Part shown: positions 38,321-46,967 of the stretch, in pieces
Numbering within the stretch: position 1 is the first letter of the stretch
Layout of the letters: every line of letters starts with the position of its first letter
From: Acidaminobacterium chupaoyuni
GTDB lineage: Bacteria; Bacillota; Clostridia; Oscillospirales; Butyricicoccaceae
Reading direction: 5' to 3' (one strand)
DNA length: 64,000 nt
NCBI GenBank assembly: GCA_047936785.1
Contig: CP176394.1
Program-made: the position numbers and the translations under genes
The notes under the pieces: generated by a model
The model's input: only the letters and a program-made list of their open reading frames with translations
What the model was told of the DNA's origin: nothing
The model's database searches: none

Positions 38321-39868
38321 TTAGTGTTTGAAATGGCGGCGCCCCGTGAACACCATGGCAATGCCATATTCATTGCAGCAATCAATGCTCTCTTGATCTC
38401 TCACCGATCCGCCCGGCTGGATAATGGCGGTGATGCCCGCCTGGTGGGCGGTCTCCACGCAATCTTTGAAGGGGAAGAACGCATCCGAAGCCATCACACT
38501 GCCTTTCACCTTATCGCCGCCCATGCGGATGGCGATCTCCAGCGCGCCGATGCGGTTTGTCTGCCCGGGGCCAACACCCACGGTGGCTTTTTCATTGGTC
38601 AGCACGATCGCGTTGGATTTTGTGTTTTTCACAACTTTCCAGCCCAGCATCAGCTTGCGCATCTCTTCTTCTGTGGGGGCGCGGTCGGTGGCCACCTGCA
38701 GCTCTTCGCCGCATAATTCCGTATCCAGCTGCTGCACCAAAAGGCCGCCCACCACTTTTTTGGTGTCAAGCAGGTCTTTTTCGTTGGGTTGGGCGCAGGC
38801 GGGCAGCTCCATCAGGCGGATATTTTTCTTTTTCTCTAAAATTTCCAGCGCTTCTTTGCTGAAAGAAGGCGCAATAATGATCTCTAAAAAGATTTTGGCC
38901 ATTTCTTCTGCCGTTTTGGCGTCAACTTCGCGGTTGACCGCCACAATGCCGCCAAACACCGAAACGGGGTCGGCTTCATAAGCGTTCAGATAAGCTTCGC
39001 AGATCGTGTCGCCCAGGCCCACGCCGCAGGGGTTCGTGTGCTTCACCGCCACGGCGGCAGGCTGTTCCTTGCCCAGTTCTTTCAAAATATCCAGCGCGCC
39101 GTTGGCGTCGTTGATATTGTTGAAGCTCAGTTCTTTGCCGTGCAGCTGTTTGGCGCAGGCCAAAGAATTTTCGGGCGCACCCACCTCGCGATAAAACGCC
39201 GCTTTCTGGTGGGGGTTTTCGCCATAGCGCATTTCCTGCACTTTTTCATAAGTGAGCGAAAGATTTTCGGGGAACTGCGAAAAGCCTGCGTGTTTTCTCA
39301 AATAAGTCGAGATCAGGGTGTCATAGGCGGCGGTGTGTTCAAACACTTTATAAGAAAGCTTCAGCTTGGTTTCGCGGGTCACTTCGCCCTGCTCGCGCAG
39401 TTCTTTCAAAACCACTTCATAATCGGCGGGGTCAACGATCACCGCCACATCCTGCCAGTTTTTCGCCGCTGCGCGAATCATTGTGGGGCCGCCGATATCG
39501 ATGTTTTCAATGGCCTCTTCGAAGGTAACGCCCTCTTTCAGAATCGTCTGTTTAAAGGGATATAAATTGATGGCCACAATATCGATGGGCGTTACGCCCA
39601 GTTCTTCGATCTGCTTCATATGCTCGGGATTGCTTCTCATGGCCAAAATGCCCGCGTGGATCATGGGATGCAGCGTTTTCACGCGGCCATCCAGACATTC
39701 GGGAAAGCCGGTGATATCGGAAACACCGGTCACGGTGATGCCGGCCTTTTCAATGGCCTTTGCGGTTCCGCCGGTGGAAACCACTTCATATCCCAAAGCT
39801 TCCAGTTCTTTGGCGAATTCCACGGCGCCTGTTTTATCGGAAACGCTGATAAGCGCTCTTCTCTTCAT
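38321..39868 (-). CDS. purH: Bifunctional AICAR transformylase / IMP cyclohydrolase
   Basis: Final two steps of IMP synthesis. 515 residues. The N-terminal IMP cyclohydrolase domain begins RALISVSDKTGAVEFAKEL with VSTGGTAKAI; the C-terminal AICAR transformylase domain has MRYGENPHQKAAFYRE, AVKHTNPCGVGLG and the ending RDQESIDCCNEYGIAMVFTGRRHFKH. GGAGG (3' of the 39868 ATG on the minus strand) supports the start. purN lies 77 bases upstream. Confidence 0.97.
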   Translation of the reverse strand: MKRRALISVSDKTGAVEFAKELEALGYEVVSTGGTAKAIEKAGITVTGVSDITGFPECLDGRVKTLHPMIHAGILAMRSNPEHMKQIEELGVTPIDIVAINLYPFKQTILKEGVTFEEAIENIDIGGPTMIRAAAKNWQDVAVIVDPADYEVVLKELREQGEVTRETKLKLSYKVFEHTAAYDTLISTYLRKHAGFSQFPENLSLTYEKVQEMRYGENPHQKAAFYREVGAPENSLACAKQLHGKELSFNNINDANGALDILKELGKEQPAAVAVKHTNPCGVGLGDTICEAYLNAYEADPVSVFGGIVAVNREVDAKTAEEMAKIFLEIIIAPSFSKEALEILEKKKNIRLMELPACAQPNEKDLLDTKKVVGGLLVQQLDTELCGEELQVATDRAPTEEEMRKLMLGWKVVKNTKSNAIVLTNEKATVGVGPGQTNRIGALEIAIRMGGDKVKGSVMASDAFFPFKDCVETAHQAGITAIIQPGGSVRDQESIDCCNEYGIAMVFTGRRHFKH

Positions 39869-39945
39869 AGTTTTCCCTCCAGATTTCTTTTTTTCGCTTT
39901 ATAGGGCGATATCTTCCGCCCGATCCAGGCGGAAGATATCGATTT

Positions 39946-40551
39946 TTATTCTTTTGCCCGTGCAAGCTGTGCGCAGATCATCTCGGCGGCTTTGGGCAGC
40001 AAGATCCATTCCGCCTGTTCCATCACGCGCTTTTGCAGCGTTTCCGGGGTGTCATCCGCTTCCACTTCCACCGCTTTTTGCAGCAGGATCCTGCCGCCGT
40101 CTGTGATTTCATTCACCAGATGCACCGTAGCCCCCGTGACTTTCACGCCTTTGGCCAGCGCCGCTTCATGCACATGAAGCCCATAAAAGCCATCCCCGCA
40201 AAAAGAAGGGATCAGCGACGGATGCACATTGATGATGCGGTCGGGGTAAGCTTCGATCACCGTTTTGCCCAGAACACACAGGAACCCGGCCAAAACGACC
40301 ACATCGATCCGGTGTTCTTTTAAAAGGTCTGTCAGCGCCCGGTCATATGCTTCGGTCGAAGCATAATCGCGCCTTGCCAGCGCAGCTTCGGCAATTCCGG
40401 CTTTTTTCGCGCGCTCCAGCGCATAGGCGCCTTTGCGGCTTGAAACCACCAGTTCGATGCTGCCGCTGTGCAAAATGCCCTTTTGCTGGGCGTCGATCAG
40501 CGCCTGCAGATTGGTGCCCCCGCCGGAAACCAGCACGGCGATCCTTACCAT
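39946..40551 (-). CDS. purN: Phosphoribosylglycinamide formyltransferase
   Basis: Third step of purine synthesis: transfers a formyl group from 10-formyl-THF to GAR. 201 residues. Landmarks: IAVLVSGGGTNLQALIDA at the start and the catalytic region NVHPSLIPSFCGDGFYGLHVHEAALAKG with the active-site Asn/His, followed by TGATVHLVNEITDGG. It overlaps the purM stop by 7 bases, giving translational coupling. Confidence 0.96.
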   Translation of the reverse strand: MVRIAVLVSGGGTNLQALIDAQQKGILHSGSIELVVSSRKGAYALERAKKAGIAEAALARRDYASTEAYDRALTDLLKEHRIDVVVLAGFLCVLGKTVIEAYPDRIINVHPSLIPSFCGDGFYGLHVHEAALAKGVKVTGATVHLVNEITDGGRILLQKAVEVEADDTPETLQKRVMEQAEWILLPKAAEMICAQLARAKE

Positions 40552-41576
40552 AACAAAACGCCCTCGTCGCCCTCTGTCACTTCGCCCAGAATATAGGCGT
40601 TCTGGCCGTTGGCCTTCAGGGTTTCGATCGCTCGATCCGCCTCGGTCTTATCCACGATCACGCACATGCCCACGCCCATGTTATAGGTGTTGAACATATC
40701 CTTTTGGGGGATATTGCCTGTTTTGGCGATCAGGTCGAAAATCGGCAGCTTCTGCACTTTGGCAAGCTCGATCTTCGCCGTTTTGTTTTCGGGCAGCGCG
40801 CGGGGGATATTTTCATAAAACCCGCCGCCGGTGATATGCGAGATCGATTTGATGTTCACTTTTTCCATCAGCGCAAGAATGGGCTTTACATAAATGATGG
40901 TGGGGGTCAGCAGCGATTCCCAAAGCGTTGTGCCCAGTTCGTTGGAATAGAAATTCTTCGCGTGTTCGATATCGAACACTTTGCGCACCAAAGAGAACCC
41001 GTTGCTGTGAACGCCGCTGGAAGGCAGCGCCAGAATCACATCGCCGGCTTTCACCTTTGATTGGTCGAGAATTTTTTCTTTTTCCACAGCGCCCACGGTA
41101 AAGCCGGCCAGATCATATTCATCCAGCGGCATCATGCCGGGGTGTTCTGCGGTTTCGCCGCCGATCAGCGCGCAGCCCGATTGCACACAGCCTTCGGCCA
41201 CGCCCGCAACGATCTGCGCCACTTTTTCGGGCTCATTTTTGCCAATGGCGATATAATCCAAAAAGAACAGCGGTTTTGCGCCGGCGCAAACCACATCGTT
41301 TACACACATGGCCACGCAATCGATGCCGATCGTGTCATGCTTGTCCAGCAGAAATGCCAGCTTCAGCTTGGTTCCAACGCCGTCGGTTCCCGATACCAAT
41401 ACGGGATGCTTCATCCCCGAAAGATCCATTTCAAAAAGGCCGCCAAAGCCCCCCAGCCCCGAAAGCACCCCGGGGATCATGGTTCTTGCGGTATGCTTTT
41501 TCATCAATTCAACAGCTTGATATCCGGCCGTTACATCCACGCCGGCAGCCTTGTAGCTATCGCTAAAACTTTTCAT
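40545..41576 (-). CDS. purM: Phosphoribosylformylglycinamidine cyclo-ligase (AIR synthetase)
   Basis: Fifth step of purine synthesis: closes the imidazole ring of AIR. 343 residues from the ATG at 41576, chosen because AGAGGA lies just upstream and the protein opens SFSDSYKAAGVDVTAGYQAVELM as in the family; a start seven codons earlier lacks a site. Landmarks: SGTDGVGTKLKLAF, DCVAMCVNDVVCAGAKPLFFLDYIA and GGETAEHPGM. It lies between purF (45 bases upstream) and purN. Confidence 0.96.
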   Translation of the reverse strand: MKSFSDSYKAAGVDVTAGYQAVELMKKHTARTMIPGVLSGLGGFGGLFEMDLSGMKHPVLVSGTDGVGTKLKLAFLLDKHDTIGIDCVAMCVNDVVCAGAKPLFFLDYIAIGKNEPEKVAQIVAGVAEGCVQSGCALIGGETAEHPGMMPLDEYDLAGFTVGAVEKEKILDQSKVKAGDVILALPSSGVHSNGFSLVRKVFDIEHAKNFYSNELGTTLWESLLTPTIIYVKPILALMEKVNIKSISHITGGGFYENIPRALPENKTAKIELAKVQKLPIFDLIAKTGNIPQKDMFNTYNMGVGMCVIVDKTEADRAIETLKANGQNAYILGEVTEGDEGVLLW

Positions 41577-41621
41577 AATATCCTCTCTCTGAATCATTTT
41601 TGTCGTTTTCGTGCAAAAAGT

Positions 41622-43040
41622 TTATTCTTTGCCGCTCCAGCAATAAGTGCAGAGTTTTGCGGGTTCCACCCCGATCGATTCCAAAGTTCCCTCTAAAGTT
41701 TGGTAACGCAGGGAAGAAAAATGCAGCGTCTGCCCGATGTTTTCCAGCATCGCTTTGCCGCGGGCCGTTTTTTTGTCGGCATATTCATCCATATGCTTGA
41801 GGCCTTCTTCACCCTCCAGCGCCACGATAGTCTTTCTGGTGATAAGCTCCATCTCGGATGTGGAGCGCGAGAAATTCAAATATTTGCATCCATACATCAG
41901 CGGCGGGCAGGCAGAGCGGATATGCACTTCTTTCGCGCCGTTTTCATAAAGGAAATCCACGGTTTCTCTCATCTGGGTTCCGCGCACGATGGAATCATCG
42001 ATGAACAGCAGTTTTTTGCCGCGGATCAGCTCTTCCACCGGAACCTGCTTCATTTTGGCCACCAGATTGCGCACCGCCTGATGGGTGGGCATAAAGCTTC
42101 GGGGCCATGTGGGGGTATATTTGATAAAGGGGCGCGCGAAGGGGATGCCCGCGCGGTTTGCGTAACCCACCGCGTGGGGAACGCCGCTGTCGGGAATGCC
42201 GGCCACATAATCCACATCCTGCGCCAGGTTTTCCGCGATATCGTGGTCGGCCAGAATCGAGCCGCAGCGATAGCGCATCGTTTCAACAGTAGAGCCTTCG
42301 TAATGTGAATTGGGATATCCGTAATAAGTCCAGAGGAAAGAGCACACGCGCATTTTTTCCTGGGGCTGATACATCACATCGATGCCTTCGGGCGTGGCTC
42401 TCACAACTTCGCCGGGGCCCATATCGCGTTCATAGGTATAGCCCACTTTTTCAAACGCGAACGATTCGAAGGTGAAGCAATAGCCGTCTTCGCGCTTGCC
42501 GATCACCACGGGCAGGCGCCCCAGAAGATCGCGCGCGGCATAAAGCGCTTTCGGCGTAAGCACCAGAATCGACATGGTGCCCTTGATGCACTGCTGCGCC
42601 CAATGGATGCCTTCTTCAATGGTGTCGCGTTCATTGATCAGCGCGGCCACCAGCTCTGTTGCGTTGATGTTGCCGCCGGTCATCTCTAAGAACTGGCGGT
42701 GATCTTTTAAAATACGCTCCACCAGCTCTTCCGTATTGTTGATGCGCCCCACGGTGGTGATGGCATAATTGCCCAGATGCGAGCGGATGAGCATCGGCTG
42801 GGGCTCATTATCGCTGATGCAGCCGATGCCGGCCGTGCCGCGCATAGCGTCTACATCATGCTCGAATTTTGTTCTGAACGGCGAATTTTCGATATTGTGG
42901 ATGGCGCGCTGAAAGCCTTCTTTCTCATCATACATGGCCATGCCGCCGCGGCGGGTTCCTAAATGAGAATGGTAATCAACGCCGAAGAACAGATCATATG
43001 CGCAATCGAATTTAGAGGTAATTCCAAGAAAACCACCCAT
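41622..43040 (-). CDS. purF: Amidophosphoribosyltransferase-like protein lacking the N-terminal catalytic Cys
   Basis: Committing step of purine synthesis in the family: PRPP plus glutamine to phosphoribosylamine. 472 residues. The C-terminal phosphoribosyltransferase domain is intact (PRPP loop LLFIDDSIVRGTQM at about 345-358; GIPDSGVPHAVGYA). The N-terminal glutaminase domain is present (SHLGTRRGGMA, GRINNTEELVER), but the residue after the initiator Met is Gly (MGGFLGITSKFDC), where classical PurF has the nucleophilic Cys1. The nearest Cys is at residue 13 and does not align. This MGGF-type variant occurs in Clostridia and Bacteroidetes. It may use free ammonia or a partner glutaminase; that is inference. 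purC ends one base upstream. Confidence 0.88.
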   Translation of the reverse strand: MGGFLGITSKFDCAYDLFFGVDYHSHLGTRRGGMAMYDEKEGFQRAIHNIENSPFRTKFEHDVDAMRGTAGIGCISDNEPQPMLIRSHLGNYAITTVGRINNTEELVERILKDHRQFLEMTGGNINATELVAALINERDTIEEGIHWAQQCIKGTMSILVLTPKALYAARDLLGRLPVVIGKREDGYCFTFESFAFEKVGYTYERDMGPGEVVRATPEGIDVMYQPQEKMRVCSFLWTYYGYPNSHYEGSTVETMRYRCGSILADHDIAENLAQDVDYVAGIPDSGVPHAVGYANRAGIPFARPFIKYTPTWPRSFMPTHQAVRNLVAKMKQVPVEELIRGKKLLFIDDSIVRGTQMRETVDFLYENGAKEVHIRSACPPLMYGCKYLNFSRSTSEMELITRKTIVALEGEEGLKHMDEYADKKTARGKAMLENIGQTLHFSSLRYQTLEGTLESIGVEPAKLCTYCWSGKE

Positions 43041-43041
43041 T

Positions 43042-43755
43042 CTATTCTTCTCCCATCAGGCGCTTGAGCACCTCGTGATAGGCGTCTTCCACGCCGCCAA
43101 GGTCTCTGCGGAAACGGTCTTTATCCAGTTTTTCATTTGTCTTGCTATCCCAGAAACGACAGGTATCGGGCGAGATCTCATCGGCCAAAACAAGCGTTCC
43201 ATCGGCGGTCTTGCCGAATTCCAGCTTGAAATCGACCAAAGTGATGCCCAGATCGGCCATGAATTTTTTCAGGAAATCATTGACCATGAAGGAATATTTT
43301 TTGATCAGTTCAATTTCTTCTGCGGTGGCCAGTTTCAGCGCTCTCGCATGATAGGCGTTGATGAGCGGGTCGCCCAGATCATCGTTTTTATAAGAGAATT
43401 CAATGGTGGGTTCTTCGAAAACAATGCCTTCTTCCACACCATAGCGCTTGGCGAAAGAGCCCGCCGAAACATTGCGGATGATCACTTCCAGCGGCACGAT
43501 GGTCACTTTTTTGACAACTGTTTCACGGTCGGAAAGCTGCTCGACCAAATGGGTGGGAACGCCGGCCTGTTCCAGCTTTTTCATCAAAAAGTTGGTGATG
43601 CGGTTGTTGATGGCGCCTTTGCCGGTGATTGTGCCTTTTTTCAGGCCGTTAAAAGCGGTGGCGTCGTCTTTGTAATCCACGATCAGATAGCGGTCATCAT
43701 CTGTTCTGTAAACTTTCTTTGCTTTTCCTTCGTAAAGCTGTTCGCGTTTTTCCAT
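43042..43755 (-). CDS. purC: Phosphoribosylaminoimidazole-succinocarboxamide synthase
   Basis: Makes SAICAR from CAIR and aspartate, with ATP. 237 residues, standard length. Landmarks: REQLYEGKAKKVYRTDD at the start, KDDATAFNG, then VVKKVTIVPLEVIIRNVSAGSFAKRYG-type residues, and LVLADEISPDTCRFWD. AGGAGG precedes the ATG. It follows purE by 45 bases and abuts purF. Confidence 0.97.
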   Translation of the reverse strand: MEKREQLYEGKAKKVYRTDDDRYLIVDYKDDATAFNGLKKGTITGKGAINNRITNFLMKKLEQAGVPTHLVEQLSDRETVVKKVTIVPLEVIIRNVSAGSFAKRYGVEEGIVFEEPTIEFSYKNDDLGDPLINAYHARALKLATAEEIELIKKYSFMVNDFLKKFMADLGITLVDFKLEFGKTADGTLVLADEISPDTCRFWDSKTNEKLDKDRFRRDLGGVEDAYHEVLKRLMGEE

Positions 43756-43800
43756 TTTGACTTCCTCCTATAGTTTCAGCTCGCGGCTTAATTTATGATG

Positions 43801-44295
43801 TTAAAGCTGTTCCTGCAGCTTGGCGTCTTTTTCTTTCACGGCCTTTGCCATGTCTTCTTTTTTGCGAAGCAGCGCGGCGGCCAGGCGTTCATCGCTGATG
43901 GCCAGCATCTGAATTGCCAAGAGCGCCGCGTTTTCGGCGCCGTCGATGGCCACGGTGGCCACGGGCACGCCCGAAGGCATCTGAACAGTGGCCAGCAAAG
44001 CATCCAGCCCATCCAAGGTAGAAGATTTCATCGGAATTCCGATCACCGGCAAAATGGTATGCGCCGCCAAAACACCGCCCAGATGCGCCGCTTTTCCCGC
44101 GGCCGCGATAATCACCCCAAAACCGTTTTCCGCCGCGCTTTTTGCGAAGGCGCAGGCTTCTTCGGGGGTTCTGTGTGCGCTCATCACATGCGCTTCAATG
44201 GGCACATCAAAATTTTTCAGCGTGTTGATCGCTTTTGCTACAACCGGCAGATCGCTGTCGCTGCCCATGATAACCGCTACTTTTTTCTGTGTCAT
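43801..44295 (-). CDS. purE: 5-(carboxyamino)imidazole ribonucleotide mutase
   Basis: First gene of the purine cluster. Class I PurE rearranges N5-CAIR to CAIR. 164 residues from the ATG at 44295, which has GGAGG 9 bases upstream; nine extra codons in frame upstream are not needed. Landmarks: VAVIMGSDSDLPVVAKA, SAHRTPEEAC and AAGKAAHLGGVLAA, VIGIPM. Class I enzymes need PurK to make N5-CAIR; no purK is in the window. Expression is likely controlled by the upstream leader ORF and terminator. Confidence 0.96.
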   Translation of the reverse strand: MTQKKVAVIMGSDSDLPVVAKAINTLKNFDVPIEAHVMSAHRTPEEACAFAKSAAENGFGVIIAAAGKAAHLGGVLAAHTILPVIGIPMKSSTLDGLDALLATVQMPSGVPVATVAIDGAENAALLAIQMLAISDERLAAALLRKKEDMAKAVKEKDAKLQEQL

Positions 44296-44319
44296 CTGAT
44301 CGTTCCTCCGTCGTTTTTG

Positions 44320-44356
44320 CAAAATAAAAAGCCGTGGGCGATATACCTACAGCTTT
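44320..44356 (-). terminator. Terminator in the purE leader
   Basis: On the minus strand AAGCTGTAGG pairs with CCCACGGCTT (one mismatch, one wobble) and runs into TTTTTATTTT. It lies between a 41-codon leader ORF and purE, 25 bases ahead of the purE start, so it probably acts as an attenuator. Confidence 0.65.
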
Positions 44357-44481
44357 CAGTATTGAAGAAAGAATACACGATGCCCCTTTTCAAAGCCGCG
44401 AAAACCCAGAACAATTTGCCCGCAAGGGGAAATTGCTCTGCCACCGATTGCAAATTTGCTTTTTGAAATCATGGACTTCAT
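44356..44481 (-). CDS. 41-codon leader ORF upstream of purE
   Basis: Short reading frame with a strong GGAGG ribosome site before its ATG at 44481. It encodes a basic peptide with six Gly (KSKFAIGGRAISPCGQ ... FRGFEKGHR) and ends in TGA at 44356-44358, immediately next to the 5' arm of the terminator in front of purE. A ribosome reaching the stop would cover that arm. This geometry suggests translation-dependent control of the pur operon, or simply a small protein; no family is recognised. It lies between the mapped promoter and purE. Confidence 0.55.
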   Translation of the reverse strand: MKSMISKSKFAIGGRAISPCGQIVLGFRGFEKGHRVFFLQY

Positions 44482-44524
44482 GGCAGAACCTCCGTATTCC
44501 TTCATCGATCGATTCTATATTGAT

Positions 44525-44553
44525 ATCATAACGATTTTCGGGGAAAAGTTCAA
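44525..44553 (-). promoter_or_regulatory. Promoter of the pur operon
   Basis: Minus strand: TTGAAC (44548-44553), 17-base spacer, TATGAT (44525-44530), about 45 bases before the leader ORF. Confidence 0.7.
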
Positions 44554-44644
44554 TATGTTTTTAAGTTTTTTTGTTTTTTTGTCTGAATTTACAATTTTGC
44601 ACATAGCTTCCATGACCCATTGTGATTTTTACCCATGCTTCCCT

Positions 44645-45823
44645 TTATTCCTCTGAAGCTGCGCTGCCGTTTTCTTTCTCAAAACGAAAAAACCAATAAA
44701 GTTCCGCGCCGCCGTTTTCTTGCCAGACGATCTTTTCCAGGCAGATCGGCAACAGTTTTTTCCATTGCCCTTTCTCTGAAATCAGGCCTTCCCGCTTCAT
44801 TCTTCCGCAGAGTTGCGCTTCTATCATTTTCCAGTCTTCATCGCTGATCGAGCCCGTTTGTCCGCATCCGTTTTTGCCGGCGCATCGCGCTTTCCATCCG
44901 TCTTTTCCGTGCGAAAGCCTCAAAGCGGCCCCGCATCGCCCGCATTCCCATAAAGTTCCTTCCGCCCCTGTTTTCTTTTTTCCCATCAGCTTGCCCGCTG
45001 CGCGCCATTCCGCTTCGCTGACGATGGGTTCATGGGTTCTGGGCACCACCACCCATTCTTCCGGCGGCAGGTTTTTCTTTTTGGCGATTTTATAGCTGAG
45101 CTTGCGGGCGCGGTTTTGGGTAAGCTTGCCGCAATAGGTGGGGTTTGTGACAATGCGGCGCACCATGGTGCCGCTCCATGTTTTGCGGCCCGAAGGGGAT
45201 AAGATTTCTTCCCGCTCCAGCATCCGCGCGATCTCTTCCGCCGAGTTTCGCCGGCGGGCGTTTTCGAATATTTTTCTCACCACCGCGGCCTTTTCGGGGT
45301 CGATCTCAAGGATTTCATGCCTTTCGGCGCTTCTTTGATATCCGTAAGGCGGCAAAGCGCCGATGAATTCCCCTTTTCGTTTTTTCGCATCCAACGCGGC
45401 GCGCACTTTTTTTGAAATGTCTTTGGCATACAGGTCGTTCATCACCGCGCGAAAGGGCGTCAGGTCATCCTGCCCGTTGGCGGTATCGATGCCGTCTGTC
45501 ACGGCGATATATCTTACCTCTTTTTCGGGGAAATAGCGTTCCAGATAATACCCTGTCTGAATATAATCACGGCCCAGTCGCGAAAGATCTTTGGTGAGCA
45601 CCATATCGATCTCTCCCGCTTCGATGGCGCGGCAAAGCCGCTGGAACGCCGGCCTGTCAAAGCGCAGGCCCGAATAACCGTCATCCACGAATTCCACCGC
45701 CTGCCCCATGCCGTGGGCCTTTAGATATTGCGTTAAAATGCTGCGCTGGTTTGCGATGCTCTGGCTCTCCCCCTCGCCGTCTTCACGGGAAAGCCTTAAA
45801 TAGATCGCCGGCCGCCCGTTCAT
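44645..45823 (-). CDS. Serine site-specific recombinase, candidate excisionase of the dpaA element
   Basis: 392 residues. Residues 1-150 form the resolvase/invertase catalytic domain: AIYLRLSREDGE with the nucleophilic Ser12, SIANQRSILTQYLKAHG, DGYSGLRFDRPAFQRL and KDLSRLGRDYIQTGYYLE. Residues about 155-265 are the Recombinase domain (GALPPYGYQR, TWSGTMVRRIVTNPTYCGKL). A zinc ribbon follows near 295-320 (CGRCGAALRL ... CAGKNGCGQTG). Large serine recombinases usually exceed 450 residues, so the C-terminal part is short. SpoIVCA (skin) and related sporulation excisionases belong to this family. It sits inside the 17.7-kb segment that splits dpaA, and its start overlaps the 26-codon ORF upstream (ATGA). 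Its role in dpaA excision is inferred. Confidence 0.9.
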   Translation of the reverse strand: MNGRPAIYLRLSREDGEGESQSIANQRSILTQYLKAHGMGQAVEFVDDGYSGLRFDRPAFQRLCRAIEAGEIDMVLTKDLSRLGRDYIQTGYYLERYFPEKEVRYIAVTDGIDTANGQDDLTPFRAVMNDLYAKDISKKVRAALDAKKRKGEFIGALPPYGYQRSAERHEILEIDPEKAAVVRKIFENARRRNSAEEIARMLEREEILSPSGRKTWSGTMVRRIVTNPTYCGKLTQNRARKLSYKIAKKKNLPPEEWVVVPRTHEPIVSEAEWRAAGKLMGKKKTGAEGTLWECGRCGAALRLSHGKDGWKARCAGKNGCGQTGSISDEDWKMIEAQLCGRMKREGLISEKGQWKKLLPICLEKIVWQENGGAELYWFFRFEKENGSAASEE

Positions 45824-45900
45824 GCTTCCTCTGCCAAAGCGATCTGCTTTTTGATCTCTTCGATGGTTTCCCTGCCTTCATATTCTTTCGCTTCGGGCAT
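45820..45900 (-). CDS. 26-residue ORF coupled to the recombinase gene
   Basis: A 26-codon frame (starts MPEAKEYEGRETIEEIKKQ, all charged and helix-like) has AAGGGTGAG upstream and its TGA overlaps the recombinase ATG. It may be a real micropeptide or serve to couple translation. Nothing similar is known to me. Confidence 0.4.
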   Translation of the reverse strand: MPEAKEYEGRETIEEIKKQIALAEEA

Positions 45901-45972
45901 GCTTCTCACCCTTTCTTTCAGAACGCCGAAACCGTGCTTCGGCTGCTATCACAGAATTATGCAAAAAAGGGC

Positions 45973-46002
45973 AAAAAAATGCCGCAGATCGCTCTGCGGC
46001 AT
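45973..46002 (-). terminator. Terminator after the DUF4438 gene
   Basis: Perfect 10-bp stem ATGCCGCAGA / TCTGCGGCAT with a TCGC tetraloop and seven Ts on the minus strand. Confidence 0.92.
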
Positions 46003-46023
46003 CGGTGGCTTCTTTAAAATCGC

Positions 46024-46884
46024 TTATTTATCCAGAAAATAATGGGCCAGATTGGCGTTTTCATCGATCACAGGGATGATCTCGGGTGTTTTGCAGGTCA
46101 TCAGCGTGGTGACCCCGGGGCCGTGGCCGGCCAAAATGCAATCGCTGTGAATGATCACGCCGATGGTCACGGAACCTGTGCGATAGGTTCTGCCGAAACG
46201 GGTGTCGGCGTCGATAATGGCCACGATATCGCCAAAACGAAGCTCATCCAGATGATATTCCTTGGTGATGGCTTCATCATGCAAAGTGATGTCATAATCG
46301 CCGAAATAAGAAGTTGCGGAACCCAAACCGGAACCCATGATCGCCGCGGGAACGATTTTGGCAACGCCCACTTTCAGCTTGCCGTTTTCTTCGGTGATGT
46401 TCATTTTTTCAAGCAGTTCGGGGCTCATGTTGCGCAGAAGGATCTGAGGATAATCGATCAGTTTCATCCCCTGCCCCTGAGAACGCACATCGATCTTATC
46501 GCCGATGCTCATGTTTTCCATGGCTTCATCGCTGAAATAGCAGATCAGGTGCTCACAGCCGCCATGCTTGCCCGTTACAAAACCGCGGGCGCCCTTGGCG
46601 TCGCCGGTTCGTACAATGGCTTCATTGCCGATGCAGGAAAGGCTGGAATATGCCGCGTTGAACGCTTCGTCGCTGTTTCTTGTGGTCACGCCGGGCTCTA
46701 AATGATCGGCGGCCCAACCCACACAGCGATCACCGATCTTGGCGTTATAGGTGATGCCTCCGGTGGCGGGCAAAATCATCGGTTCGCCATCTGTTGTGTG
46801 GCGATAGGTCTGGCTGCTTTTGGAATGGCGAACTTCGCCCTGCACCAGCAGCTTCGGCAGATCGTCGTGATTTGTCTTCAGCAT
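46024..46884 (-). CDS. DUF4438 domain protein
   Basis: 286 residues from the ATG at 46884, which has AAGGAG upstream; an earlier in-frame start has none. Recognised as DUF4438 from its pattern of Gly-rich segments: LPATGGITYNAKIGDRCVGWAADHLEPGVT-type residues, VTGKHGGCEHLICYF, IVPAAIMGSGLGS and DSDCILAGHGPG-like IHSDCILAGHGPGVTTL. Family members from Thermotoga and Clostridia have solved structures, but no settled function. It has its own terminator and lies between topB and the recombinase. Confidence 0.78.
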   Translation of the reverse strand: MLKTNHDDLPKLLVQGEVRHSKSSQTYRHTTDGEPMILPATGGITYNAKIGDRCVGWAADHLEPGVTTRNSDEAFNAAYSSLSCIGNEAIVRTGDAKGARGFVTGKHGGCEHLICYFSDEAMENMSIGDKIDVRSQGQGMKLIDYPQILLRNMSPELLEKMNITEENGKLKVGVAKIVPAAIMGSGLGSATSYFGDYDITLHDEAITKEYHLDELRFGDIVAIIDADTRFGRTYRTGSVTIGVIIHSDCILAGHGPGVTTLMTCKTPEIIPVIDENANLAHYFLDK

Positions 46885-46967
46885 GATAGATCTCTCCTTT
46901 TCCATCCTGTAAAATTGCTCTGACAATGTCAGTTTATCATATTCGGCCGTTTTTGCAAAGATACGCG

